Positions 43,404-53,896 of a stretch of DNA of 64,000 nucleotides are shown piece after piece. Origin of the DNA: Volutella citrinella. Its lineage: Eukaryota > Ascomycota > Sordariomycetes > Hypocreales > Nectriaceae. The number at the start of each line of letters is the position of its first letter. Position 1 is the first letter of the stretch. Under the pieces are notes generated by a model, which was given only the letters and a program-made list of their open reading frames with translations, was not told where the DNA came from and searched no databases. The translations under genes were made by a program, and so were the position numbers. Location of the stretch: assembly GCA_034401135.1 (NCBI GenBank), contig JAWZSP010000009.1:1054001-1118000 (forward strand). Direction: 5' to 3'.

Positions 43404-46289
43404 CTACTCTGCGCTCCCCGGAGCTTCCTTCTCAGCAGGTGTGCTTTTGGGCAGCTTACCCAAGACCCTCTTAGTGCTGGGGCGCTCAGCCATCATGCTG
43501 TAGTACTTCTTCAGGTTTCCAAAACCGTCAAGGCTCTCGAGGCCGCACGCCTCGACCAGAGCGTGCATGGCGGGCCAGGCGGCAAAGTCAGCCAGTCCAG
43601 GACTTGCCCCAGCGAGGAACACGGTGCCTTCGTCGGCCAGATAGCCGTCCCACGAGGCCAGTTCGGGCCGGAGCGCAGCGAGGTCGAGCTTCGTCTCCTT
43701 GCCAGAGTCAATATTAAGGGCGCGCCACTTGTCGAGCAGTGCAAGGCCCTGCTGAAAGCGCGTGAACTGAGTGGCCAGCTCAGCTGGACTTCGGGGAGGG
43801 GCACCGGGCCTGCCGGGTCCGTGACGGGCATCCAGATACAGCATGATGGCGAGGGCGCCCTGGACAGCAGAGCCGTCTCTGTCGGTGAACTTGACGGCGT
43901 GGGTGGTCGAGTCCGCGCCGGTGTCCTTTGGCGGCGTGATGCTTCCCTTGGCATAGCTAATACCGTACTCGGCCAGCATCAGGGCGACACGGTTGTTTAC
44001 CACGACGTCCTCTCCAGCAAAGAAGCGTGGGGCGGCGCTTAGATGCAGCACGTCAAAGCCCTGCCCGTAGTACTTGTCCCAGTCGAACACGGACGCGTGG
44101 TTCTCTGTGCCGAATGCCTTCAGCATGGCAACGGCCTCGTCCGTCTGGCCGTTAACCACGGGACGGGCCTCCTCGCGCGTCTTTCCCACGGCGCCCTGGC
44201 CCCATATCAGGGTCTCATCACGGTCTAGGAACGTGCCAATCTGGCGGAAAGTCAGAGAGATGCGGCCGCCATTGAAGGCCAGCTCGGCAGCGGTCTTTTC
44301 GCGGTCAGCACGCTTATCCTGACGGATGGCGTGCAGCCATTTCTCGTTTGATCGCAGGCCCAGGCGGCATAGAGAGTTGTGTGGCAGGCGTCCACGCTGG
44401 ACTTGGCGCTTGATGGAGGGCGCAGCGGCATCCTTGGACTCGCCATTACCAGTCTCCTTGTCAGTAGTGTTTCCGGCGAGAGAAGGGTCCTTATCCACCC
44501 TCTTCGTTCGGAACACCATGGTACGCTCAGCTCCCAGGCTGACGTTCGCAATGAAAGAGCCTTTGACGATGTCCAGCGTCTTGTCACTGTGTTCTGAGAT
44601 GTAGTCGCTACCATCGCGGTAGTACTGGATCAGCACGTGGTTCAGTGGGTGGCCCAAATGCTTCTCCGTCTCGGCCTTGATGGCCAGAACTGTTGCGCTG
44701 AATGGCAGAAGTGGAGGAGACTCGTCGCTTGGATGTCGGTAGATTGGCATGCTTCCATCTTTGGCGATGTCACCCTGCACGGCAACCAGGCGTGGCACAT
44801 CGCCACCTTGATGAGACATGCGCTGCCATTGGACTTCCTCACGCAGCTTGTCAAAGATGCCATCGACCAGGTCATCTGGAAGGACATTCTGCAGGATATC
44901 TGTATCACCCTCGCAGAGGCCAGTCTGCTGCAGGGGAACGGCCGTCTCATTGGCCTCAACCTCTGGCTTTTTGCGATTAGCCATAGCGCTTGGTGTTTCT
45001 TCTTCTTTGGTTCCAGTTTCTGTAGCCTCCTTAGAGTCCTTATTTAGGGTTGTTGAATCTGGGGGTGGCGGTGTAGGCTTCAGGTCACCCTTCTCTTCTG
45101 GTTGCGTCTTAGTGATAGTAGTGGTTGTGGTTGTGGTAGTGTGGGACTCTTGGTCATGATCCTTGGTCGCATCGCTGGTGGCGACTTTAATAGCAGTTTC
45201 AGCATCGCTATCGGCCACCTTTGATACATCGTCCTTCTTCGCAATGACAGTACCAGCAACTTCTGTGCTGTTCTGCGGTGGTCCGACCTTTGACTCACTG
45301 TGGCCAGCTGCGCTTGTCGTCGACGCCTTTGCGGGGGCACAGCCACCAGGCGCTTCGTTGGGTGCGGGGCTTGAGCTGCGCGGCGGCGTTTTTGAAGCCA
45401 GTCGCAGGCCCGTCATATCCTTGACAATTTCTGGCGTAAGGCTCGTGCGGCCGCCTTGCCCAGCTGAGCTTCTAGCGGCTGTTGTTCGCGGCGGTTCCAT
45501 CGCTGTCGATGAGGGCGTCACGTCTGCCTTGCCGCCCCGGCGAGTGGACTGAGGCGGCTTCGGCTTTGGCTGGAGCTCCTCGAGGACCTCTTCGTACGTG
45601 GCAACCTCGCATCCCGTCAACTCAATTAAATTCGCAATCGCCTTAGCTTGCTTCCCTTCGTCTCGGTATCCGCTGCAGTCTTCCACGATAGTAATAGTCA
45701 AGCCGTGACGAGCGGCGTCCAGAGCTGTCGCGAAAACTCCGACATTGGTGAGTGAACCGCAAATGTACACCTCCATGGCCATCTTGGCGCGAAGGATAAG
45801 CAATAAATTCGTAGACTCGAATGCGGAATAATGAGTCTTGGTGAACCGCATGTCCGATTCTTGGGCAGCATCCGCAACCTGCTTCGCAAGTCGACATCCT
45901 GGCGAGTCTGCTTTGACGCACTCGGGCGTGGCAATGCTCAGGAATGCCTCTGGGTCTGTGGGAGCGGGAGCCAGCTCTTCAAACCCGGGAAGAGGCGGTC
46001 GTCGGCGGGCTGAAGGCCGGATCTTGACTGGAGGCTCGTCGGTGGCATTGGAGACGATTATCTGATCCGGTTCCGCAGGTCGGCGCGCCTCGAACCGCGA
46101 TTGCACCCAGACGATATCACCAACCGACCGGATGGCCTCAGCAAGCTTGATGGCGCGGTTGACGAAGCCAGACGGCTCCAAGACTGGTAGTTTGCCATCT
46201 GGTGAGATGAAGTCGTCCTGGAAGTCAACACCTATGAAGGCCTTGCGTTTAGTGAGTTGTGGCAGTGTAGCATGGTCGAAGTTGAACAT
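43404..46289 (-). CDS. Isochorismatase-like / AlkB-like dioxygenase / GST-like fusion protein
   Basis: One exon encodes 961 residues from the ATG in CCGCCACCATG, a strong context. An in-frame ATG 45 bp upstream is possible. Residues 1-240 form an isochorismatase-like hydrolase fold with D22 (IGVDFQDDF) and K151 (FTKTHYSAF), but the nucleophile Cys is replaced by G184 in SLTNVGV. A disordered Ser/Pro/Thr-rich linker (240-470) follows. Residues about 475-690 are an AlkB-type Fe(II)/2-oxoglutarate dioxygenase of ALKBH2/3 kind: PRLVAVQGD, metal ligands H567, D569 and H653, and 2OG-binding arginines R676 and R682 (GGRISLTFRQIG). Residues about 735-950 resemble a glutathione S-transferase C-terminal domain (GASPGLADFAAWPAM). 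AlkB enzymes remove alkyl groups from DNA or RNA, so alkylation repair is the inferred core role. The hydrolase domain probably no longer catalyses, and the GST-like part may serve binding. Confidence 0.85.
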   Translation of the reverse strand: MFNFDHATLPQLTKRKAFIGVDFQDDFISPDGKLPVLEPSGFVNRAIKLAEAIRSVGDIVWVQSRFEARRPAEPDQIIVSNATDEPPVKIRPSARRRPPLPGFEELAPAPTDPEAFLSIATPECVKADSPGCRLAKQVADAAQESDMRFTKTHYSAFESTNLLLILRAKMAMEVYICGSLTNVGVFATALDAARHGLTITIVEDCSGYRDEGKQAKAIANLIELTGCEVATYEEVLEELQPKPKPPQSTRRGGKADVTPSSTAMEPPRTTAARSSAGQGGRTSLTPEIVKDMTGLRLASKTPPRSSSPAPNEAPGGCAPAKASTTSAAGHSESKVGPPQNSTEVAGTVIAKKDDVSKVADSDAETAIKVATSDATKDHDQESHTTTTTTTTITKTQPEEKGDLKPTPPPPDSTTLNKDSKEATETGTKEEETPSAMANRKKPEVEANETAVPLQQTGLCEGDTDILQNVLPDDLVDGIFDKLREEVQWQRMSHQGGDVPRLVAVQGDIAKDGSMPIYRHPSDESPPLLPFSATVLAIKAETEKHLGHPLNHVLIQYYRDGSDYISEHSDKTLDIVKGSFIANVSLGAERTMVFRTKRVDKDPSLAGNTTDKETGNGESKDAAAPSIKRQVQRGRLPHNSLCRLGLRSNEKWLHAIRQDKRADREKTAAELAFNGGRISLTFRQIGTFLDRDETLIWGQGAVGKTREEARPVVNGQTDEAVAMLKAFGTENHASVFDWDKYYGQGFDVLHLSAAPRFFAGEDVVVNNRVALMLAEYGISYAKGSITPPKDTGADSTTHAVKFTDRDGSAVQGALAIMLYLDARHGPGRPGAPPRSPAELATQFTRFQQGLALLDKWRALNIDSGKETKLDLAALRPELASWDGYLADEGTVFLAGASPGLADFAAWPAMHALVEACGLESLDGFGNLKKYYSMMAERPSTKRVLGKLPKSTPAEKEAPGSAE

Positions 46290-48146
46290 GGTGGCGGATT
46301 GAGATGCTGAGAAAGGAGGGGAGATGGATGGCACAACTGCTAGGTTGAAGGCATTAAAGCTTCGTTCCTGGGTCCTCAGAAAGAAGATTCACTAGCGGCG
46401 GTGACGTTCCAAAGACGAGGTCAAGGGAGACGGTCGTGAAAGCAGCACCAGCAAATGAATAATGGCGGCCCTATAAGGCAGGCAAGCGTGTGACTACTAA
46501 TATCGCAGTACTAAGGTAGGCAGGCGAATGAACAACGACGGGCTTTGAGGGCGCAGGAGCGCGGGGAACGGTAATTAAATCAGAGGGGTTGTAAACGAGA
46601 CAAGGATATGCAGAGTCCACGACACAGAAGGGGAGCAAGACTAGGTCCGCGCTTAAAGCCTTAGATGAGCGAAAATGCATCCATGCCGCGATGTAGATCC
46701 CACACTGTCGCTCGGCCGAAATTGGTTTATTTTTTTTGGTCGTTGTAGGGTAAGCCCCAAACAGCTGCGGTGTGATACGGGACGGGGGCTGCATACGACG
46801 GCGGTAGAGCGAGGCTTGCGAGGCAGGTCAGTCTGCAGCCAACAAACAGGGAGAGCGATTATTATGTCCAACCAGGGCACGACCGTGTCTGATCAAAAGC
46901 GGCTGAAGGTTCCCGGGGCCTCAGACTCATAACACGGGGCGGTATTGATTGAACCCCGGCCCCGAGCCCTCCGTTGCCAAGGTTTACAGCTATTCGGGAT
47001 ACGGAAGCCCACCTGGCAAGGGCAAGGTTCCGGTTGGTTGGTGTGCGTATGACGAGGAGCAACTAACATACGCCCGCAATACAATAATAATAAAATTTGG
47101 TCGTTCAGGTCATTTAATGGCCCTGGCTGGGGATGTGCGGTGGCGCATGCATGTGACCTCTGTTTCCACGATAGTACTGGCACTGCAAGGAGGGCACATG
47201 CACGAAGTGCACTTCGACTGGGAATCATAATATGCGTTTGCACACCTATCAGTACTCCAAGACGCGCCAGACTCCAAACCTGCACTGGGCCCCTGGCTTG
47301 GTTATTTAGGGGTTCTAGAGTTATTTGTTTCCGAGGCAAGTCTGTTTGAAGCACGCATTCATGCAAGAAACATACCATGCACAGTGTGGCATGTTGGTCA
47401 CTTTTTTTCACGACTGCACCCCTGATCCCACAGATCGTGATGCCGATTGGCCTGTGACAAAAGTTGCAACGCAGCTGCAGCAGCTGGACACCATCACGCA
47501 TATGCCCCTCTCGCTTCCGTAGATCACCGAGCCCAGACCGCCTATACCGTATTCCGCGCTGATCTTGCTACCACATTTGCATCATGTGCGTATTTCCGCT
47601 TGAAATTGCATCGCAATAGCCTATTGTCCTTTGGGAGCTCGTTGTTTACGTTATTGTTCGCTCTGGTCCCTGCAGCACGATGGCTAACACAATGGGTCAT
47701 ACCCAAAGGCTGGGCAAGGCGCAGACTGCATTCACACGTTCAACGCCAGCCAAGTGCATCTTTCAGGCACAAAATTGTTGATGCCAAGTGCGGCCCAATT
47801 TTTTTTTTGCCCTTTTCGAAAGGCCAGGACAGCTGAGGTCCTCTGAACGAGCTGCAGAAGTACTCTTGTCACTGCATTGTTGCAAGAAGGCTCGCGCTTT
47901 ATCAATAAGGAAGACGTGGGTCCACCACCTGGCGCAAACAGTGTTTAGCCGACATTCATCCAGCTGCCTTGGCTCAAGGTGCTAGCTTCATGGAACCTGA
48001 ATGCGAAACACCAACGCGCTGCTCCGACAGCTTGACATCACACCAACGAGCAACCATTTCACCAAAGGCGATGCGATACGACTGACACGACCTGCTCTTA
48101 ACATTTGGTTAACGTCGCGCCTTTGTTGCGACGCGCCTTCTTCGCG
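46290..48146. other. Divergent intergenic region, fusion gene / TAF8
   Basis: This 1.9 kb holds the two promoters. Open frames up to about 200 codons (such as 46893-47501 minus) show no recognisable motif and are not called. Confidence 0.55.
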
Positions 48147-49134
48147 ATGACACCGAAGCGCAGTCTCTCCCCAGCGGACGACCAAAAGCCGGACCCGAAG
48201 CGACCGCGCGTGGAAGAGACCGATGAGAAGAGCAACGATAAGACCATCGAGGTAATCGAAGATGAAGAACGCCCTATGAACTGGTCGCTGCCGACGCCGC
48301 ACTTTCAAGCTCGATCCGGCATTCAACGGTCGATCGCGATGGTCCTGAAGCATGACGGCTTCCAGTCCGCCACTCCTGAAGCTCTCGAGAGCTTCACCGC
48401 GATAGTAGAAACTTGTATGCTGTCTTTTACTCCGGGTTTATACGCTTTCATTCTGACTTGCTGTAGATCTGGACGGCCTCATTGAAGAAGCGAAGACGAT
48501 GGCCCTCTCATCACGCCGTGAACACCCTATCCCTACCGATTTCGAATATGCCCTGCGCCGGCATAATGTGGGCATGTCGTCACTAAAACCGCATCTAAAA
48601 CACCCCATTCCCAAGCCACAGACTATTCCAGCTTTCGAAGACGTGCTCCCGATAGACGAGGAAGCATACAAAACGTTGCCCTTGCTGGGTCAGGAGTTGA
48701 GCGGCCAGCCAGACAAGGACGAAAAGGATTACATTCCTGGAAGTTTCCCCGACTTCCCGAGCAAACACACATATAAATTTACACCACAAGAGGATGCCAA
48801 CATGCGCGATTCTAAGAAGATTCGCGAAGAGGCGGCAAGGACAGCCCAACAAGGCGAGGAGGCCCTTCGGCGGCTCGTCCGAGCTTCGAAGATGCGGAAA
48901 CAGAAAGAGGTCAAGACGCTGGTAGAACGGGATGTTCACGGCAAGGAGCGGTTCCGCCTCTGGGAGGCTACCATGCGCCGCTTCATGGGGGCCGAGGGAC
49001 GAGGGGAGCATACCGACCAGGTTGAGATTGCCGATCACAGCATGATTGTCAATGGAGACGGCCAATTCTCGCGAAAAGAGGTCCCCCGTCTTGGAAAGAG
49101 ATCAGCCGCGTTGGCGAGCAAGAAGGGGCTATAG
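48147..49134 (+). CDS. TAF8: TFIID subunit TAF8
   Basis: Two exons (48147-48414, 48467-49134) give 311 residues. Residues about 50-110 form the bromo-associated histone fold (RSIAMVLKHDGFQSATPEALESF, continuing over the intron as ETYLDGLIEEAK) that pairs with TAF10 in TFIID. Residues about 125-215 are the TAF8 C-terminal domain, with KHPIPKPQTIPAFEDVLP and the IPGSFPDFPSKHTYKFTP segment typical of the family. The N-terminus (MTPKRSLSPADDQK, then PKRPR) looks like a nuclear localisation signal. The 52-nt intron splits a Tyr codon in the histone fold. An upstream in-frame codon at 48105 is GTT/TTG-type or weak, so I use the first proper ATG. Confidence 0.93.
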
Positions 49135-49951
49135 ACTGCTACCAGATGAGTAGGTGAAAGCAGGAAACAGGCTTTCGCGGAAGCAGCCTCTATCAGGAGA
49201 TGGACACTTGGTGTGACGACAGTCCCCACAGATACGGTAATCCAGCGAAGAAGTTGGACCTCTCCAAAGCATTGCCAGGCAAGCGTAAAATGAGCCGAAG
49301 AGCTTCACGCATGATACCCCACGGCGTTGGGCAATAAACATAGGATGGGCTGGCGTCAGGGAGTTTCTGGACTGGGATTACAGGTCTTATACCTAGAATG
49401 GCATCGGATAATTACTATTTGAACATCATTTTTTTCGATCACAATAAGCTGAATGCTCTTGATGCCAAGAAGTTTCAGTTGCTGAACCATGAAGGGGAAT
49501 GCCAACAACCAGTACCAGGTCCACAATTGGTTTTTGGGACTCGATCCCCCTGCATTCACTGGAAAGAACCTGACACCCCTTCCTCGCCAACTTCAAGCTG
49601 CAAATATCAGGCTTTGACACACCTAGAAACTCATAACTGGTTTTCCCAACATCTACGCAGTACTGATCTCGCCTCGACACTGTGGCTGGACTGTGGCTCG
49701 CGGTGCCCCGCCAAAAACCCCACTTGCCCAGCCACACCTGAACCAAAGCCCAGTCTCCATCCGCACCTAGCCTCGCAGGCAAAGCGGAGCCTGGACGTGC
49801 GGCCCTAATTTTTAACCCACACAAAAAATCAATTTCCGTCAGCGCAGCTTCAGATCGACCAGGCCTAGGATTTGCGGAACTGCCCTTGACTCTCGATTTT
49901 TCCTCCCTCTCACGCACCTTGATCCTCTGCATCACCTACGTCAACGTCACA
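49135..49951. other. TAF8-RACK1 intergenic region with RACK1 promoter
   Basis: TAF8 3' UTR and RACK1 promoter and leader lie here. A GCCCTAA element is present about 150 bp before the RACK1 start. No gene is seen. Confidence 0.6.
49802..49808 (+). promoter_or_regulatory. GCCCTAA element upstream of RACK1
   Basis: GCCCTAA lies about 145 bp before the ATG. The same word occurs about 165 bp before the eL18 start in gene orientation. CCCTAA is the core of Tbf1-type sites found at ribosomal protein promoters of many ascomycetes. Function here is inferred. Confidence 0.4.
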
Positions 49952-51402
49952 ATGGCCGAACAATTGATCCTCAAGGGCACTCTCGAGGGCCACGTACGTC
50001 GAACTCCATTTTACCTACCCACGCGGTTCGGCTGTCCTCGTTTCGCGATCTCCTCGTTGTCGCGATGGATATCCTGAATCTGGGTCGTGGCTGAGGATGA
50101 AGATGCTGACTATTTCCTTTGCAGAATGGCTGGGTCACCAGCCTGGCTACCTCCATGGAGAAGTATGTTGTCAACTCCCCAGGCCTATCGCAGCTTGATG
50201 ACCCTCGCGATTCTTGAGAACTTGGACTGACTGTCGCCTTCACAGCCCCAACATGCTCCTGTCTGGATCCCGAGACAAGACTCTGATCATCTGGAACCTC
50301 ACCCGCGATGAGACTCAGTACGGATACCCTAAGCGTTCGCTCAAGGGTCACTCCCACATCGTCTCAGACTGCGTATGTACCGTCCCTTGAGGATGGCGAT
50401 ACGAGGAAGAATGCGTGGCTGATACGGTTTCATGGATTTAGGTCATCTCCTCCGACGGCGCCTACGCCCTGTCTGCTTCGTGGGACAAGACTCTCCGCCT
50501 CTGGGAGCTTGCCACCGGCACCACCACCCGCCGCTTCGTCGGCCACACCAACGACGTTCTCTCCGTCTCCTTCTCTGCCGACAACCGACAGATCGTCTCC
50601 GGCTCCCGCGACCGAACCATCAAGCTGTGGAACACCCTCGGTGACTGCAAGTACACCATCACCGAGAAGGGCCACACCGAGTGGGTCTCCAGCGTCCGCT
50701 TCAGCCCCAACCCCCAGAACCCCGTCATTGTCTCCTCTGGCTGGGACAAGCTGGTCAAGGTACGTGAGAGATTGTTATCTTCTGGATTTGCCCCTCTCCC
50801 AATCCTACATGATGTTTTGCAACCTAAAGTATTTGCTACTTCAGAGCCTGTTTGGCAGGCCATGAGACAACTATTTCACCATTGCCCTGATTTGGATTTC
50901 TTCCCTCCGCTTTGCAGACAATATTCCTCAAGTGACATCTCTGGGAACATGATTCTGACTTTGAATCGGATAGGTTTGGGAGCTCTCGTCCTGCAAGCTC
51001 CAGACCGATCACATCGGCCACACCGGTTACCTCAACACCGTCACCATCTCCCCCGATGGCTCCCTGTGCGCCTCCGGTGGCAAGGACGGTACCATCATGC
51101 TCTGGGACCTTAACGAGTCCAAGCACCTCTACTCCCTCAACGATGCCAACGACGAGATCCACGCCCTCGTCTTCTCCCCCAACCGATACTGGCTCTGCGC
51201 TGCCACCGCCTCCAGCATCAAGATCTTCGACCTCGAGAAGAAGAGCAAGGTTGACGAGCTCAAGCCCGAGTTCACTGAGGTTGGCAAGAAGAGCCGTGAG
51301 CCCGAGTGTGTCTCCCTCGCCTGGTCCGCCGACGGCCAGACCCTGTTCGCTGGTTACACCGACAACATCATCCGTGCTTGGGGTGTTATGTCGAGGGCTT
51401 AA
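49952..51402 (+). CDS. cpcB: RACK1 homologue (CpcB/Cpc-2/Asc1), WD-repeat ribosomal scaffold
   Basis: Five exons (49952-49993, 50125-50162, 50246-50372, 50442-50759, 50974-51402) give 317 residues, the usual RACK1 length. Seven WD repeats are visible, for example [45 protein letters not shown] and [15 protein letters not shown]. The protein sits on the 40S head near the mRNA exit. In filamentous fungi it represses the cross-pathway control response and affects growth and conidiation, while yeast Asc1 also acts as a G-beta-like partner. The fourth intron, 214 nt, is the longest and carries a U24-type C/D snoRNA, as the ASC1 intron does in yeast. A GCCCTAA element lies upstream, like that of eL18, which would fit co-regulation with ribosomal protein genes. 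Confidence 0.97.
50801..50898 (+). ncRNA. snR24: U24 (snR24)-type C/D box snoRNA in RACK1 intron 4
   Basis: Inside the 50760-50973 intron are, in order, a 5' stem strand AATCC (50801-50805), C box ATGATGT (50809-50815), guide TATTTGCTAC (50830-50839), degenerate D' box TTCA (50840-50843), C' box ATGAGAC (50862-50868), D box CTGA (50887-50890) and 3' stem strand GGATT (50894-50898). The guide with following TTCAGA matches what I recall of yeast snR24 and is complementary to the conserved GTAGCAAATA of the large-subunit rRNA, whose C is the fifth base from D'. This fits 2'-O-methylation at the yeast C1437 equivalent. Yeast snR24 also lies in the intron of ASC1, the RACK1 gene. The second guide keeps only CACCA of the usual CACCAAGATC, so its target may differ. 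Confidence 0.85.
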
Positions 51403-52331
51403 ATGCTCTCCCCTAAAAAAACGTCGTGATGACGGGGACGGAGGCGAGCGGAAGAAGGTAGATCATTGGTGGGGCGTCAAATGGTTGGCTTCCTCGTTTG
51501 GTCTTTATTTGATGCAAAGGAACGAGGGACGACTCAAATCTGATGAGTGTATGACGCATTTGCTGGCTAAGGCAGTCCCTTGAAAAGGAACCGGGCATCA
51601 TCCTTTTGTTCTCCAATAAAGAACTCGAGTTAAAAAGTTTCGTCTTGAAATTGTGAAACCGTGATCAAGTTTCTGTGAATGTCACCACACCTCCAACGAA
51701 GTGAGATCGTTAGGTTTTGGAAACGTACACCCCGAACGGAGGCAGTTTGAATAACTTGAAGCAAGCTCATTTCTAAGGCTGTCGAACTGGCGTACGTAGC
51801 ACTGGGTGGGCTGAAGTCCACCGCGAGTCACCCTACACCTCTTTTTTTTTTTTTTTGGAACACAATCATCCTTGCCTTCGTCCATACATCGGTTGAGGGG
51901 TCTTCTGAGTGGGTGGGTACGATTGAAATGGAATGCTTTTGTCCTATGCATGGTTGATGCCGATTATCGACTGCTGCAAATTGTAATATTTAGTCCCATC
52001 TATATAATCCGCCAATACAACTTACTTCTGGCTACCGCTAAATCAACCAAGCGCCCTATGTCGCAACCATGAGACAGTACTCAGCGGAAAATAATATTTA
52101 TAATTTCACTTTTATTTTCTTGCTTCGAAAACCTCGGGGGCTGTTGTACATATTTAAATCATCCCTAACACGCTGGTCCCTTGCCTCTCAGAACACAGCC
52201 GTGCGAGGTACCTGCAGTCTATCCCAGGGATACCCATGAGCACAAACCGCTCATACTCTTGTTCTTGTTGGTACTCTAGAGTGGATCCAGAGTCGTCATA
52301 CTTCCGTTATGTGATACTACTCTGGTGGCCC
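51403..52331. other. Convergent intergenic region, RACK1 / OST3
   Basis: 3' UTRs of both genes lie here. A 15-nt poly-T tract occurs at about 51842-51856. No gene is seen. Confidence 0.6.
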
Positions 52332-53427
52332 TTACATAAAAGGTGGGAGGGAGAAGGGGTAGCCACTGTTCTTGATTCGGAAAATGCTTAGGAGGAAGCT
52401 GTACACGAGGAACAGGATACCGCCCCAGGCAATTACGGCAACTTGCTGCTTCTTAGGATCAGCCATGCGGGGAATCTTTACAGCCAGGAAGATGGCGGCG
52501 AATGACAGAACACCATCTTTGAACATGTTAGTAAGAAATAAATCGCCTAGGGGCTGAGGGCCTTACAAAGGGCAGCGACGATCTGGGTCTCAAGACCGTA
52601 CTGGCTCTGGAAGCCGGCAGCAATGTAGCTGATGCCGCCACGGCCATCACCAGCGACGTAAGGCACATGTCGGATGTGGTTGAACATGTGGCCGCTGGTG
52701 AACAACAGAATAGCGATGAGGCTGATAGAGGCCCAGATGTTGCGGTTCTGGATAACGGGAAGGACATAGGGGGAAGCCACAACCGCAGCAGTGCCTAGAC
52801 CGAGGATGATGGTGATGGAAGTGATCCAGCGGATCCAGTTGATAGGGCGTCGGACAGCTGGGTGGGGGCGGTCGGTGAGCTGGCGAGAGAGCCATGAGTG
52901 AACCTGCTCAGCCTTGGAAGCTCTATTGAGCGTCAGAGTGCGGACTATGTTTTCGCTGCGAAGACTAATACTCACCCACTGGTGAAGTCGTATCTCAAGG
53001 GCTCCTGGGTTGCGGAGGCGTGAGGGCCAATGGTAGGGTGGAAGAGAAGTAGGACGGGGGCAGTCTGAAGATTGAGCGACATAAAGACATCTCGGCCATC
53101 GGCGAAGTCGAGGGTACCGAAAAGCAGGCGAGACTCTCCGGCCTTGTCGCCCTTGGTCCAGCTGTGGGCGAGGAGATCCCACTCAGGCTGGAACTCGCGG
53201 CAGAGCTGGCATCCGAAGCGCGCATCGGCGGCAGTCAGAAGAACTGCAACACTGTAGTCGCGCGGAGCTCCGGTAAGAGAATTGTAGGACTCGGTACCGA
53301 GTTTGATAGGTGTCGACTTGAGGCTCTTGGCGTGGAAGTCGTCGAATCGTTCGCTGGTGGTTTGCTTGGCGGCCAGGGCGCTCGTCGCCAGCAGGACAAC
53401 GGAAAAGAGGGACGAGAAGAAACGCAT
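52332..53427 (-). CDS. OST3: Oligosaccharyltransferase subunit OST3/OST6
   Basis: Three exons on the minus strand (53427-52976, 52922-52567, 52516-52332) give 330 residues. Residues 1-19 are a signal peptide (MRFFSSLFSVVLLATSALA). A lumenal thioredoxin-like domain carries the redox motif C73-Q-L-C76 in FGCQLCREFQPEW. Four membrane segments follow: WITSITIILGLGTAAVV, IWASISLIAILLF, a third near the second intron and VIAWGGILFLVYSFLLSIF. HMFNHIRHVPYV between them is typical of the family. OST3/OST6 forms transient disulfides with nascent chains in the ER lumen, so that the oligosaccharyltransferase can glycosylate Asn sites near cysteines. The introns are 53 and 50 nt. The gene diverges from the coiled-coil protein gene. 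Confidence 0.95.
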
Positions 53428-53896
53428 TGTGAGGGAAGCTCGAGCTCGAGACCCGGAGTTAAATGCCAAAGTGGAAAGAAAAGGTTGGCCAATTGGCCTT
53501 GGAAGAACTATCACAGCGATCTAGCTGGGTGCCGATGGCTGGTGGAGCTGCGACGTGTAGCTGAGGTGGCCTCTGAAGCTCCAACGGCGCGTTACCTAAG
53601 CCGGCCATGCTAGCACTGTGCCCCAGCCCTGACAGCGTCATGCTCGCTTTCGTCAAGTCACGTGATATACAGTTGCGCTTACCGGATTTAGCAACATGTT
53701 TACTTGGGCTCAAAACAAGAGGCCGTCGCTTCTCTCATGGTTGTCCGCTCCAACATCCTATGTCCTAGCATCATCGAGCCCCGCTTAGCAATAATCGAGC
53801 ATATATCAGAGCCAGAACACTGGCTCTCGCGCCTGCATCGTCGCAGAAGTTGCCCATTCGTCGATTCTTGTCGGTTCCAAGCAGCAATCGTCGTCA
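53428..53896. other. Divergent promoter region, OST3 / coiled-coil gene
   Basis: A 469-bp shared promoter. An 8-bp palindrome TCACGTGA lies at 53658-53665 and could be a bHLH (Cbf1-like) site. No gene is seen. Confidence 0.6.
53658..53665. promoter_or_regulatory. TCACGTGA palindrome
   Basis: A perfect 8-bp E-box palindrome about 230 bp from each of the two divergent start codons. TCACGTGA is the preferred Cbf1 core. Function is inferred. Confidence 0.4.

Noticed and set aside
46893..47501. 202-codon minus-strand frame between the fusion gene and TAF8
   Set aside because: No recognisable domain and mixed composition. Chance open frame in GC-rich spacer DNA is more likely.
50163..50245. Possible C/D snoRNA in RACK1 intron 2 (TGATGA and CTGA)
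   Set aside because: The boxes are only about 35 nt apart, too close for a C/D snoRNA, and the CTGAC is better explained as the branch site.
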